DNA of 64,000 nucleotides from Paenibacillus sp. PL91. Its GTDB lineage: Bacteria > Bacillota > Bacilli > Paenibacillales > Paenibacillaceae. How positions within the stretch are numbered: position 1 is the stretch's first letter; every line of letters begins with the position of its first letter. The translations under genes were made by a program, and so were the position numbers. Shown here piece after piece: positions 52,590 to 60,681 of this stretch. The stretch lies in NCBI RefSeq assembly GCF_012935325.2, contig NZ_JABBYG020000007.1, positions 124,001 to 188,000 of the forward strand. The letters are read 5' to 3'. The notes beneath the pieces were generated by a model. It made no database searches. It worked only from the letters and a program-made list of their open reading frames with translations, and had not been told where the DNA came from.

Positions 52590-53414
52590 ATGAACTTGGC
52601 TCGCACATATTTATCGAATACGCAGATCCACATGACGACGGGTGCGCTGACGAAAGTACGTCCTGATTGGGGCGGTACAAACACTATTCAAGGAGAAAAT
52701 GCGCTCTATTATTTTTTGGATGGAGAAGGCAGGCTGAAAATAAATCATATCGAATATTTCCCCGTCCCAGGGGATCTGTTTCTGGTGCCGGCCGGCACGC
52801 GTATATCTTTCTCCACGGATGAGACGAATCCTTTTTTGAAATATTGGTGCCATTTTACGGCGACCGTTGGAGAAAATAACTTGTTCGATTTGCTGCTTGC
52901 ACCGCATCATATCGCCCTGAGAAATGACGAAACGATAAAAAATCAATTCCTAGAGCTAATCGATCAGCACGAGAGCGATACTCTGGCTGCGCCGTTTATT
53001 GTTAAATCGATCTTATTTCATATGATGTCAAGGTTCATTGAACGATCCACGGTAGATCCGCTGCAAACAGCTTCGATTCCGTCGGTGCATAAGCTATATA
53101 TCGTGCTGCAGTATATCGAAAAGCATCTGACTGAGCAAATCACAGTCGAAGCGCTGGCCCAGCTCGTTCACTTTCACCCGAAATATTTTTTGCACTACTT
53201 CAAATCGATGCTTGGCGTCTCGCCTATCGTCTATATCAACAAGAAGCGAATGCAAAAGGCTAGCGCCCTGCTCCTTCATTCGGAGATGACTATCGCGGAA
53301 ATTGCCGAGCGCTTGGGCATGCAAACCTCTTATTTATCACGCATGTTCAAAAGATTTACCGGCTTTTCGCCGAATGAGTTTAGGCAGCAGCATAGGTTGA
53401 ATCAGCGCATATAG
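52590..53414 (+). CDS. AraC-family regulator with cupin N domain
   Basis: About 274 aa. An N-terminal cupin (about 40-110; NALYYFLDGEGRLKINHIEY) binds a sugar-type ligand. The C-terminal double HTH has TVEALAQLVHFHPKYFLHYF and TIAEIAERLGMQTSYLSRMF. Starts at 52569, 52590 or a TTG at 52596 are all possible; the ribosome sites AAAGGG and GGAAGG do not decide between them. It is divergent from the fucosidase gene and probably activates it in the presence of the substrate. Confidence 0.92.
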   Translation: MNLARTYLSNTQIHMTTGALTKVRPDWGGTNTIQGENALYYFLDGEGRLKINHIEYFPVPGDLFLVPAGTRISFSTDETNPFLKYWCHFTATVGENNLFDLLLAPHHIALRNDETIKNQFLELIDQHESDTLAAPFIVKSILFHMMSRFIERSTVDPLQTASIPSVHKLYIVLQYIEKHLTEQITVEALAQLVHFHPKYFLHYFKSMLGVSPIVYINKKRMQKASALLLHSEMTIAEIAERLGMQTSYLSRMFKRFTGFSPNEFRQQHRLNQRI

Positions 53415-53522
53415 GCGCACGAAGAAGAATGGCGCTTCATAGTCGAAAGTCGGCTCGTGGGGCGCTTTTTTATTTGCTGAATCCATATACTTAAATTCCT
53501 GTTGGTTTTATCTGAATAGCTA

Positions 53523-53551
53523 TTGAGAAATGAAAAACTCGATGATATTAT
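53523..53551 (+). promoter_or_regulatory. Sigma-A promoter of the first DUF427 gene
   Basis: TTGAGA, a 17-base spacer and TATTAT. Transcription should start near 53558. Confidence 0.68.
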
Positions 53552-53559
53552 AGAATAAT

Positions 53560-53573
53560 GATAATTCATTATC
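53560..53573. promoter_or_regulatory. Palindromic operator at the transcription start of the first DUF427 gene
   Basis: GATAAT-TC-ATTATC is a perfect 6-2-6 inverted repeat. It resembles a Fur/MntR-type box but has one base more in the centre than the 7-1-7 Fur consensus. Its place just after the promoter fits repression. Confidence 0.5.
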
Positions 53574-53603
53574 TATAGTTGATATTATTGAGGAGGGAAT
53601 TGG

Positions 53604-54440
53604 ATGAGTCTTCATGAAACGGAGCAGCAATCCTGTCAGGTGGCGGATACGTCGAAGAAAAATATAAAAGCGGAGCTGAATCCCCGTTGGGTTCGCGTAC
53701 AGGTCGGAGGTGTGACCATTGCAGACAGCAAATCCGTATTGACGCTGCATGAACGGGGGCATTTGCCGGTTTATTATTTTCCGGAATCGGATGTCCGCAA
53801 GGATTTGCTGGTGCCCTCCGGGCACCAAACCCATTGCCCTTTGAAGGGAGACGCCTCGTACTGGAGCATCCAAGTAGGCGATCGATTGATTGAAAATGCG
53901 GTGTGGGGCTACCAGAACCCGATTCCTCAGAGTGAAGCGCTGCGCGGATATGTCGCTTTTTACTGGGATAAAGTCGACAAATGGCTGGAGGAAGAGGAAG
54001 AGATTTTTGTTCATCCTCGCGATCCGTACAAGCGGGTGGACGCTATCGCCAGCTCCCGTCATATTAAGGTCGTGCTGAACGGGGTGACGGTTGCGGAGAG
54101 CAGCCGGCCGGTTATCGTTTTTGAAACGGGTGTGCCTGTGCGTTACTACCTGCCCATCGAGGATATTCGCCAGGAGTATTTCACCGAATCGAACCTGCAA
54201 ACGAGCTGCCCTTACAAAGGGACGGCTGCCTATCTATCTGCTGACATCAACGGCCAGCTGCATGAAAATATTTTATGGAGCTATCCGAATCCGATTCCGG
54301 AAATACCGAAAATCGCCAACCTGCATTCCTTTTACAATGAACGGGTGGACGCTATTTTTGTAGACGGAGTGAAGGAAGAGCAGCCAAGCTGGTACCGTTC
54401 TGCGCTTGACTTTTTTAATGCGAGCGAAATTAAGCGATAG
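53604..54440 (+). CDS. Tandem DUF427-domain protein
   Basis: 278 aa with two DUF427 domains (about 25-135 and 145-255). Each has the family pattern: ADS near the first strands, a LPVYYFPESDV-type segment, CPLKGDASYW or CPYKGTAAYL, a W-x-Y-x-NPIP segment and a final aromatic/Asp stretch (FYNERVDAI). No signal peptide or membrane segment. DUF427 function is unknown. GAGGAGGG precedes the ATG. A paralogue of the same two-domain form lies at 58861-59688, on the other side of the importer and monooxygenase genes, which suggests both take part in one pathway. Confidence 0.9.
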   Translation: MSLHETEQQSCQVADTSKKNIKAELNPRWVRVQVGGVTIADSKSVLTLHERGHLPVYYFPESDVRKDLLVPSGHQTHCPLKGDASYWSIQVGDRLIENAVWGYQNPIPQSEALRGYVAFYWDKVDKWLEEEEEIFVHPRDPYKRVDAIASSRHIKVVLNGVTVAESSRPVIVFETGVPVRYYLPIEDIRQEYFTESNLQTSCPYKGTAAYLSADINGQLHENILWSYPNPIPEIPKIANLHSFYNERVDAIFVDGVKEEQPSWYRSALDFFNASEIKR

Positions 54441-54471
54441 CCCGAAATAGATGGCTTAGCTGGGGATGACT

Positions 54472-54498
54472 GACCTGAAAACAGGAGGTCTTTTTTTA
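54472..54498 (+). terminator. Terminator after the first DUF427 gene
   Basis: GACCT (54472-54476) pairs with AGGTC (54486-54490), or alternatively CCTG with CAGG, directly followed by seven T. Confidence 0.72.
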
Positions 54499-54546
54499 TA
54501 CCCTTTTTTAAACACTTAATTCCTATAGGATTAGTATAAATAATGA

Positions 54547-54575
54547 TTGACAACCGATAAACCCTATACTATTAT
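54547..54575 (+). promoter_or_regulatory. Sigma-A promoter of the importer operon
   Basis: TTGACA, a 17-base spacer and TATTAT, a near-consensus promoter. The leader from about 54582 to the start codon is roughly 110 bases. Confidence 0.75.
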
Positions 54576-54633
54576 TGCGATATAGTCATTGATTATCATA
54601 TGTTAATAAAGTTTGAGGTCAACCTTACGTTAG

Positions 54634-54679
54634 GAGGTCTCATTTTCCTTTAGGGGAAAGTGGGGCCTCTTATTTTTTT
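54634..54679 (+). terminator. Attenuator-like terminator in the importer operon leader
   Basis: GAGGTCTCATTTTCC (54634-54648) pairs along all 15 bases with 54655-54669, using three G-U pairs, followed by TTATTTTTTT. It lies between the promoter and the first gene, so it must be bypassed for expression. No known riboswitch is recognised. Confidence 0.85.
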
Positions 54680-54690
54680 AGAAGGGATGG

Positions 54691-55833
54691 ATGGATATGA
54701 GCGAAGCTGCCGTGGAGTTCAAGCAGGTAAGCAAAAATTATGGCGCGGGATTCGTGCTGGAAAACTTTGATCTGACGGTGCCTAAGGAAAAGATTGTTAC
54801 GATTATAGGCCCTTCCGGCTGCGGGAAAACGACGATTCTCAAAATGATTAATCGTTTGATCGAGCCGGAGGCCGGACAGATCTTGCTCGAAGGCAGCGAT
54901 ATCGGTTCTCTGGACCCAGTGGAGCTAAGAAGAAATATCGGATATGTCATTCAACAAATCGGTTTATTCCCGCACATGACCATTGAAGAGAATATCTCGG
55001 TAGTCCCGCGGCTGAAAGGAGAGGAGAAGCGGCAGTTTAAAGCCCGCACGGAAGAGCTGTTATCGCTTATCGGATTGGACCCTGAATCGTATCGCAAGCG
55101 GTATCCGCATGAATTGAGCGGCGGCCAGCAGCAAAGAATCGGCGTAGCTCGGGCGCTGGCAGCCGATCCATCCATCGTGCTTATGGATGAGCCGTTCAGC
55201 GCGCTGGACCCGATCAGCCGCATTCAGCTTCAGAAGGAGCTGATCAAGCTGAATGAGCAGGTGAAGAAGACGATCGTATTTGTCACGCATGATATTGATG
55301 AAGCGCTGAAAATCGCCGATCTTATCGTGCTGCTCAAGGAGGGCAAAATCGTGCAGGCCGGCACGCCGAAGGAGCTGCTGAATCATCCTGCAGATGCGTT
55401 CGTCCGCGAATTCATCGGGCAAGAACGTTTCCAGCCGCTTGCGCCCCAGCATACGGTTGAGAGTGTGCTCGCCCATCATTTATCGATCCACTCCCACCTC
55501 ACGGCAGTCGATGCGCTTCATTATGTGGAGAAGCATGAGCTGGAGGCGCTCGCTGTAACGAGTCCAGCCAATACGTATCTAGGCATTATTGGACTTGAAC
55601 AGCTGAGGAGCGAAGCGGCAGCACGCAGCGAGCGGCCTGTGAATGAAATTATGCGGACGGACGCTCCATATGTTAGAGGCGATGCGCCGATTTCTCGTAT
55701 TTTTGAGCTGCTGCGCAAAAATCGTATCGTTCCAGTCGTTGACGCATCGCATCATTTTCTGGGCGCCGTCACGCAAACGAGCTTGATCGAGGCGTTTGGG
55801 AAGCAGTTCAACAAGGAGGAGATGCTTGCATGA
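54691..55833 (+). CDS. Osmoprotectant/EgtV-type ABC importer ATPase with CBS domains
   Basis: 380 aa ATPase of an OpuC-type importer. Walker A GPSGCGKTT lies near residue 40, signature LSGGQQQR near 143 and Walker B VLMDEPFSALD near 165. Two C-terminal CBS domains (about 255-375) often sense ionic strength or nucleotides. GAAGGG lies at 54681-54686; the ATGs at 54691 and 54697 are both possible starts. The gene overlaps the permease gene by four bases (ATGA), so they are coupled. Related OpuC ATPases import betaine or carnitine; EgtV imports ergothioneine. Confidence 0.92.
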   Translation: MDMSEAAVEFKQVSKNYGAGFVLENFDLTVPKEKIVTIIGPSGCGKTTILKMINRLIEPEAGQILLEGSDIGSLDPVELRRNIGYVIQQIGLFPHMTIEENISVVPRLKGEEKRQFKARTEELLSLIGLDPESYRKRYPHELSGGQQQRIGVARALAADPSIVLMDEPFSALDPISRIQLQKELIKLNEQVKKTIVFVTHDIDEALKIADLIVLLKEGKIVQAGTPKELLNHPADAFVREFIGQERFQPLAPQHTVESVLAHHLSIHSHLTAVDALHYVEKHELEALAVTSPANTYLGIIGLEQLRSEAAARSERPVNEIMRTDAPYVRGDAPISRIFELLRKNRIVPVVDASHHFLGAVTQTSLIEAFGKQFNKEEMLA

Positions 55834-56480
55834 ATCAATTCTGGAACACGATCAAAGCGGACTGGGCGCATATTTTGCAAAAGACGATCGAGCATATGGA
55901 GCTGTCGCTCGTTTCCGTTATTATCGCCTGCCTCATCGCCATTCCAATCGGCATTTATCTCACGACGCACAAGAAGCTCGCCAATGGCATCATAACGGTT
56001 GTGTCTGTTATTCAGACCATACCAAGCCTCGCTTTGTTCGGCTTTATGATTCCACTGGTAGGCATTGGCACCAAGCCTGCCATAATCGCCTTGACGCTCT
56101 ATGCGCTGCTCCCTATTCTGCAAAATACATATGTGGGCATATCCGGCGTTAATCCGGCTTTAATCGAAGCCGGCACAGGTATGGGTATGACACGCTGGCA
56201 AATTTTGTGGATGGTTCAACTGCCAATCGCGCGGAGCTTTATAATGGCAGGCGTTCGCGTTGTTGCCGTACAGACGATCAGCTTGGCTACGATTGCTACG
56301 TATATAGCAGCAGGCGGGCTTGGGGACATCATTACGAGGGGCATCTCGATGATCAATACGAATGTTATTTTAGCCGGGGCTATTCCCGTTTCATTGCTCG
56401 TCATCGTTGTTAATTTGCTGCTGCTGCTGATTAATCGGCGCTTAACGCCTAAGGGCCTGCGGCAGCAAAACAAAATATAA
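55830..56480 (+). CDS. OpuC/EgtU-type ABC importer permease
   Basis: 216 aa membrane protein with five or six helices (MetI-like fold). The docking loop ALIEAGTGMGMTRWQILWMVQLP and the segment TIATYIAAGGLGDIITRGI are typical of OpuCB and OpuCD permeases. Only one permease gene is present, unlike the two in B. subtilis opuC, so the channel is presumably a homodimer. It is coupled to the ATPase gene and followed 27 bases later by the binding protein. Confidence 0.93.
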   Translation: MNQFWNTIKADWAHILQKTIEHMELSLVSVIIACLIAIPIGIYLTTHKKLANGIITVVSVIQTIPSLALFGFMIPLVGIGTKPAIIALTLYALLPILQNTYVGISGVNPALIEAGTGMGMTRWQILWMVQLPIARSFIMAGVRVVAVQTISLATIATYIAAGGLGDIITRGISMINTNVILAGAIPVSLLVIVVNLLLLLINRRLTPKGLRQQNKI

Positions 56481-56507
56481 AGGAAACTACGGAAGGGGAA
56501 GAAAAGA

Positions 56508-57455
56508 ATGAACGCAAGGAAATGGACAGCAAGCAACAACAGCTGGGGGAAATATTCGCTGCGCAAAGCGATTGCTTTGGGTGCAGCGGCACTATTGATT
56601 GCCGTGATGAGCGGATGCTCGGCTTCTGGCTCAGGCAAATCAAGCACGATAAACATCGCAACCAAAGGATTTGCCGAATCGGATATTTTGGCGAATGCGT
56701 TTAAGCTGCTCATTGAGAATGACACGAAGCTGAAGGCAAATGTAGAGACGCTGGACAACTCCTTGCTATGGAACGCTTTGCAGGAGGATAAAGTGGATGT
56801 ATATGCAGAGTACACTGGAACGGCACTCATCAATATTCTTAAAGCAGAACCGGAGTTCGATCCTCAGAAGGCATACGACAAGGTGAAAAGCGAGCTTAAA
56901 GAGAAGAACCAGCTGACGGTGCTGGACCCGATCGGGTTCAACAACACGTATGCATTCGGGCTGCGTAAGGATCAAGCGGAGAAATACGGCATTAAGACGA
57001 CCAGCCAGTTGGCTGAGAAATCCGGTGAGCTGATCTTTGGCGCGAGCGAGGAATTCATTAATCGTCCTGATGCTTGGCCTCCGATACTCGAAACCTATAA
57101 TCCGAAATTCAAAGAAATCAAAACGATTCAAAATCCTGGGCTCGCTTATCAAGCGATCGAGCAGAAGCTGATTGATTCGATGATTCTATACACGACTGAC
57201 AGCCAAATTACGGTGAAGCCGATTGTCGTGCTTGAGGATGATAAGCATGTTTTCCTTCCGTACTACGCGGTACCGATCGTCCGTGACGAAGTGCTGAAGG
57301 AGCATCCGGAGCTGGAAGAGGTGCTAAATAAGCTTGCAGGAAAAATTACGGATGCCGAAATGCAGAAATTAAACGGTGAAGTGGAGTTAAAGCAAAGACC
57401 GGCACTGGATGTAGCCAAAGAATGGCTGACTGCCAATGGATTGCTAGAAAAATAA
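56508..57455 (+). CDS. Quaternary-amine-type ABC substrate-binding lipoprotein (OpuAC family)
   Basis: 315 aa lipoprotein with lipobox MSGC (Cys near 43, after a long charged N region). The OpuAC fold is clear: INIATKGFAESDILANAFK, then DNSLLWNALQEDKVDVYAEYTGTAL, FNNTYAFGLRKDQAEK and the C-terminal LAGKITDAEMQKLN. These proteins bind betaines, choline, carnitine or ergothioneine in an aromatic cage; I cannot read the ligand from sequence. GGAAGGGG precedes the ATG. Here the binding protein is separate, whereas in EgtU it is fused to the permease. Confidence 0.92.
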   Translation: MNARKWTASNNSWGKYSLRKAIALGAAALLIAVMSGCSASGSGKSSTINIATKGFAESDILANAFKLLIENDTKLKANVETLDNSLLWNALQEDKVDVYAEYTGTALINILKAEPEFDPQKAYDKVKSELKEKNQLTVLDPIGFNNTYAFGLRKDQAEKYGIKTTSQLAEKSGELIFGASEEFINRPDAWPPILETYNPKFKEIKTIQNPGLAYQAIEQKLIDSMILYTTDSQITVKPIVVLEDDKHVFLPYYAVPIVRDEVLKEHPELEEVLNKLAGKITDAEMQKLNGEVELKQRPALDVAKEWLTANGLLEK

Positions 57456-57474
57456 AACTATGAAGGAGTCGTGA

Positions 57475-58839
57475 TTGCAAATGAGCACACCAAAAAGACA
57501 GATGGCACTAGGCGCCATGATGTATTTTCCGGCGGGAGAGCATATTTCCAGCTGGCGCCATCCGGAGGCTGAAGCGGAAGGGGTGCTTGATTTCGATTAT
57601 TACAAACGAATCGTGCAGACGGCTGAGCGCGGAAAGTTCGATATGTTCTTTTATGCGGATGAGCTGTACGTGTGGGACCGGTTCGAATCCGGCGTAAGCC
57701 ATTCCAACAGCATTCGGCCGGAGCCGTTCACCCTTCTGTCGGCATTATCGGTTGTGACCGAGCGCATAGGGCTGGCCGCGACGATCTCCACAACGTATAA
57801 CGAGCCCTATCATATCGCGAGAAAGCTGGCTACGCTTGATTTTTTAAGCAACGGACGTTCGGGGTGGAATATCGTAACCTCTCAAACGGATGAGGAGGCT
57901 CGCAACTTCGGCAAAGAGAAGCATCTCCAGCATGCGCTGAGATATGAGCGGGCAAGCGAGTTCGTGGATGTGACGCAAGGCTTGTGGGACAGCTGGGAGG
58001 ATGATGCCCTGCTCTTTAACAAGGAAACCGGTTATTTTGCCAACAAGGATAAGCTTCATAACTTAGAGCATAAAGGCAACGATTTTAACGTGCGAGGGCC
58101 GCTTAACGTTTCTCGTCCGCCGCAAGGGTACCCCGTGCTCATTCAGGCGGGCGCCTCCGAGGCTGGCAAGGAGCTGGCTGCCGCCAAATCAGAGGTCGTA
58201 TTTGCCCCGGGCTCGACGTTTGCTCCAGGCGGTCTGCTGGAGGACGGACAGCGTCTGTACAAGGATATCAAGGATCGCATGGGCAAATACAACAGACACC
58301 CTGACGAGCTGAAAATATTGCCGGGCATTATGCCGATTATCGGCCGGACGGAGTCTGAGGCTAAGGAGCGTCTCGCTGTTATTGAGGAGCTGACGCCACA
58401 GAAGCTTGGACTGGATTTGCTGTCGCACTATCTCGGTCACGACATTTCCGGTTATCCGCTTGATGAGCCGCTGCCTTTCATTCCTGAAATAGACAGCTTC
58501 AATCAAAGCAAGAGCGGTCTGGAACGTATACTGGAGATTTTGAAGCAAGAGCCGTTAACGATTCGTCAATTGTATCAACGGGTAACGAACAAACGCGGGT
58601 TTGCCGGTACGCCGGAGCAAATCGCCGACCATCTGGAAGAATGGTTCGTGAATGGCGCGGCTGACGGCTTCAATATCGCATTCCCTCATTTGCCTGGCAG
58701 CCTGGACGATTTCGTAAATTTGGTTATTCCCGAGCTGCAGCGCCGCGGCTTGTTCCGGACGGAATATACAGGCAGTACGCTTCGCGAGCATCTGAATTTG
58801 CAGCGCCCAGCCAATCGGCATACGTCGGTACGTATCTAA
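57475..58839 (+). CDS. Flavin-dependent LLM monooxygenase, NtaA/SnaA/DszA type
   Basis: About 454 aa class C flavin monooxygenase (luciferase-like barrel). Family segments are RGKFDMFFYADEL, NEPYHIARKLATLDFLSNGR, SGWNIVTSQTDEEARNFG and PLNVSRPPQGYPVLIQAGAS. Members use FMNH2 from a separate reductase to oxidise nitrilotriacetate, EDTA, dibenzothiophene sulfone or similar compounds. Starts are TTG at 57475 (AAGGAG six bases upstream) or ATG at 57481. It lies directly after the importer genes, which suggests it oxidises the imported substrate. No flavin reductase gene is adjacent. Confidence 0.92.
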   Translation: MQMSTPKRQMALGAMMYFPAGEHISSWRHPEAEAEGVLDFDYYKRIVQTAERGKFDMFFYADELYVWDRFESGVSHSNSIRPEPFTLLSALSVVTERIGLAATISTTYNEPYHIARKLATLDFLSNGRSGWNIVTSQTDEEARNFGKEKHLQHALRYERASEFVDVTQGLWDSWEDDALLFNKETGYFANKDKLHNLEHKGNDFNVRGPLNVSRPPQGYPVLIQAGASEAGKELAAAKSEVVFAPGSTFAPGGLLEDGQRLYKDIKDRMGKYNRHPDELKILPGIMPIIGRTESEAKERLAVIEELTPQKLGLDLLSHYLGHDISGYPLDEPLPFIPEIDSFNQSKSGLERILEILKQEPLTIRQLYQRVTNKRGFAGTPEQIADHLEEWFVNGAADGFNIAFPHLPGSLDDFVNLVIPELQRRGLFRTEYTGSTLREHLNLQRPANRHTSVRI

Positions 58840-58860
58840 AGGAAGAAGGAGAGATGGAAT

Positions 58861-59688
58861 ATGTCGCATATCGATCCCCAATGGTCATTGCGTGATGGTC
58901 AGCACACAGGATGGCAAATTCGAGCGGAGCGCAGTCCCAAATGGATTCGTGTCATCTTTGGCGGAATTACAATAGCGGATAGCAAGCAGGTATTGGTCGT
59001 TACGGAAACGGGGAGGCTGCCTGTCTATTATTTCCCTCTGGCCGATGTGAAGACGGAGCTCATTGCTTGGTCGGAGCAGCGCGAGAATAAAGGGAACAAG
59101 GGTGAGGCTGTATATGGAACTATTACTGTCGGTGACCGGATCTTTGAGCGTGCTGCTTGGAAATATCCAGAGCCAGTAGGCGAGAGCTCGGTCATAGAAG
59201 GCTATGTCTCGTTTGCCTGGAAGCTGGCGGATGCTTGGTATGAGGAAGAAGAGCAAATTTTCGTTCATGCCAGAGATCCGTATTCCCGAATCGATGCGAT
59301 TCCAAGCTCCCGCCATGTGCAGGTATACATAGGCGGCAAGCTGATAGCGGACAGTCGCCGTCCGGTCATTTTGTACGAAACCGGCTTGACGCCCCGCTAT
59401 TATTTGCCTAAAGAGGATATTCGGTTCGACCTGCTGAAGCCTTCCGCCACGACGACGCAATGCCCGTACAAAGGGACGGCCTCCTACTGGTCAGCTATTG
59501 GCGAGGATGGGCAAACGGTCGATGATATTGTGTGGAGCTATGCCGATGCGCTTCCGGAAGTACATGAAATAGCAGGTCGGCTCAGCTTTTACAATGAGGA
59601 AGTCGATGCCATTTATGTCGACGGCGTACAGTGGAAGCTGCAGGAAGAGGATCGGCTCCCGTATAAAAATGCCGCGTCTCATTCCTGA
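58861..59688 (+). CDS. Tandem DUF427-domain protein, paralogue of the first
   Basis: 275 aa with two DUF427 domains, colinear with the protein at 53604-54440 along its length: PKWIRVIFGGITIADSKQ and LPVYYFPLADV in the first domain, YYLPKEDIRFDLL and CPYKGTASYWSA in the second, and FYNEEVDAIYVDGV at the end. In the first domain the CP-x-KG motif is lost (ENKGNKGEAVYG replaces it), so the two halves may have different roles. GAAGGAGAG precedes the ATG. It is 21 bases after the monooxygenase gene, in the same operon. No known reaction. Confidence 0.9.
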   Translation: MSHIDPQWSLRDGQHTGWQIRAERSPKWIRVIFGGITIADSKQVLVVTETGRLPVYYFPLADVKTELIAWSEQRENKGNKGEAVYGTITVGDRIFERAAWKYPEPVGESSVIEGYVSFAWKLADAWYEEEEQIFVHARDPYSRIDAIPSSRHVQVYIGGKLIADSRRPVILYETGLTPRYYLPKEDIRFDLLKPSATTTQCPYKGTASYWSAIGEDGQTVDDIVWSYADALPEVHEIAGRLSFYNEEVDAIYVDGVQWKLQEEDRLPYKNAASHS

Positions 59689-59716
59689 TGAAACGGCAAC
59701 TCAGGAAGTGGTTGTA

Positions 59717-60634
59717 ATGCCAACAGCGCTGCCATCAAGCAAATCGGCTTTTATTGGGCTATTTGCCGTTACGGTTTTGTGGGGAATTAGCTACGTGCTT
59801 AGCGCCTATTTGCTTAGAGGCTTTTCCCCCGTGCTCTTATCCTTTCTTCGGATCCTAGTGACAGGATTGATTTTGCTCGCGATCAGCAGGGCGCAGCCCC
59901 TCCAGCAACCAACAAGGACCGAGTGGCTGCTGCTGCTCGCGTCCTCCTTTTTTTTCACATTCATTCAGCAGCCCCTTTACTTTCTTGGGCTTCAGTATTC
60001 GACCGCAGCCAACGGCGCTCTTATTTATGCAGTTGCCCCGCTGGCAACCCTTCTGCTGGAGGCTATATTTTTCCGGGTGAGGCTGGAGGGCAGGAAGCTG
60101 GGCGGGGCCGTTCTTGGCTTCTCTGGCGTTCTCGCCATCGTTGCCTCAGGCCGAACAGCCTTTGGCGTGTCGATTGGGGATCTTTATTTAATCATTGCGA
60201 TGCTTGGCTTCTCAATCAGTTTGCTGTTCATTCCTAGGCTATCGCAAAGGCTATCCGCATTTACAGTCAATCTTTATTCCACGTTGGTGGGGGGAGCGCT
60301 TATGCTCCCGATTGCAGCTGGCGAAGGCATGTTAGGCAAGCTTGAAGCAAGCGGGGAGGGCATGATGTGGGTGCTGCTTGTTGTTGCAAGTCTATTGAAC
60401 GTGCTGGCAGGCTGGTGGTGGACCCGCGGCGTTGCTGTTGTAGGCGCTGGAACCGCTTCATTATTCAATAACCTGCCGCCCTTCATCGCGCTGCTTGCCG
60501 GCTATTTGATATTGGGAGATGCCATAGAAGTGACTCAGTTTCTAGGCGGATTTATTATTCTCGCTGGCGTATTTATTTCCAACTACACATGGAATCGGAA
60601 GCCGGAGGCAGGGGTAGGAAAGTCCGGATTATAA
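59717..60634 (+). CDS. EamA/DMT-family transporter
   Basis: 305 aa with ten membrane helices in two EamA repeats (about 15-145 and 155-300). Typical segments are VLWGISYVLSAYLLRGFSPV, SPVLLSFLRILVTGLILL and AGTASLFNNLPPFIALLAGY. Members export amino acids, sugars or metabolites, though some import. The ATG at 59717 follows AGGAAGTGG; the frame is open upstream but overlaps the DUF427 gene. It lies within the cluster and could export a by-product of the pathway. Confidence 0.92.
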   Translation: MPTALPSSKSAFIGLFAVTVLWGISYVLSAYLLRGFSPVLLSFLRILVTGLILLAISRAQPLQQPTRTEWLLLLASSFFFTFIQQPLYFLGLQYSTAANGALIYAVAPLATLLLEAIFFRVRLEGRKLGGAVLGFSGVLAIVASGRTAFGVSIGDLYLIIAMLGFSISLLFIPRLSQRLSAFTVNLYSTLVGGALMLPIAAGEGMLGKLEASGEGMMWVLLVVASLLNVLAGWWWTRGVAVVGAGTASLFNNLPPFIALLAGYLILGDAIEVTQFLGGFIILAGVFISNYTWNRKPEAGVGKSGL

Positions 60635-60681
60635 ATCATTAATACAAGCTCGTTAACGAGGCTGAAATAGGGGGAAATCAT

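Noticed and set aside
54582-54690. A known riboswitch (SAM, glycine, guanidine, c-di-GMP) before the importer operon
   Set aside because: None of the conserved cores of these classes could be found; only the terminator is clear.
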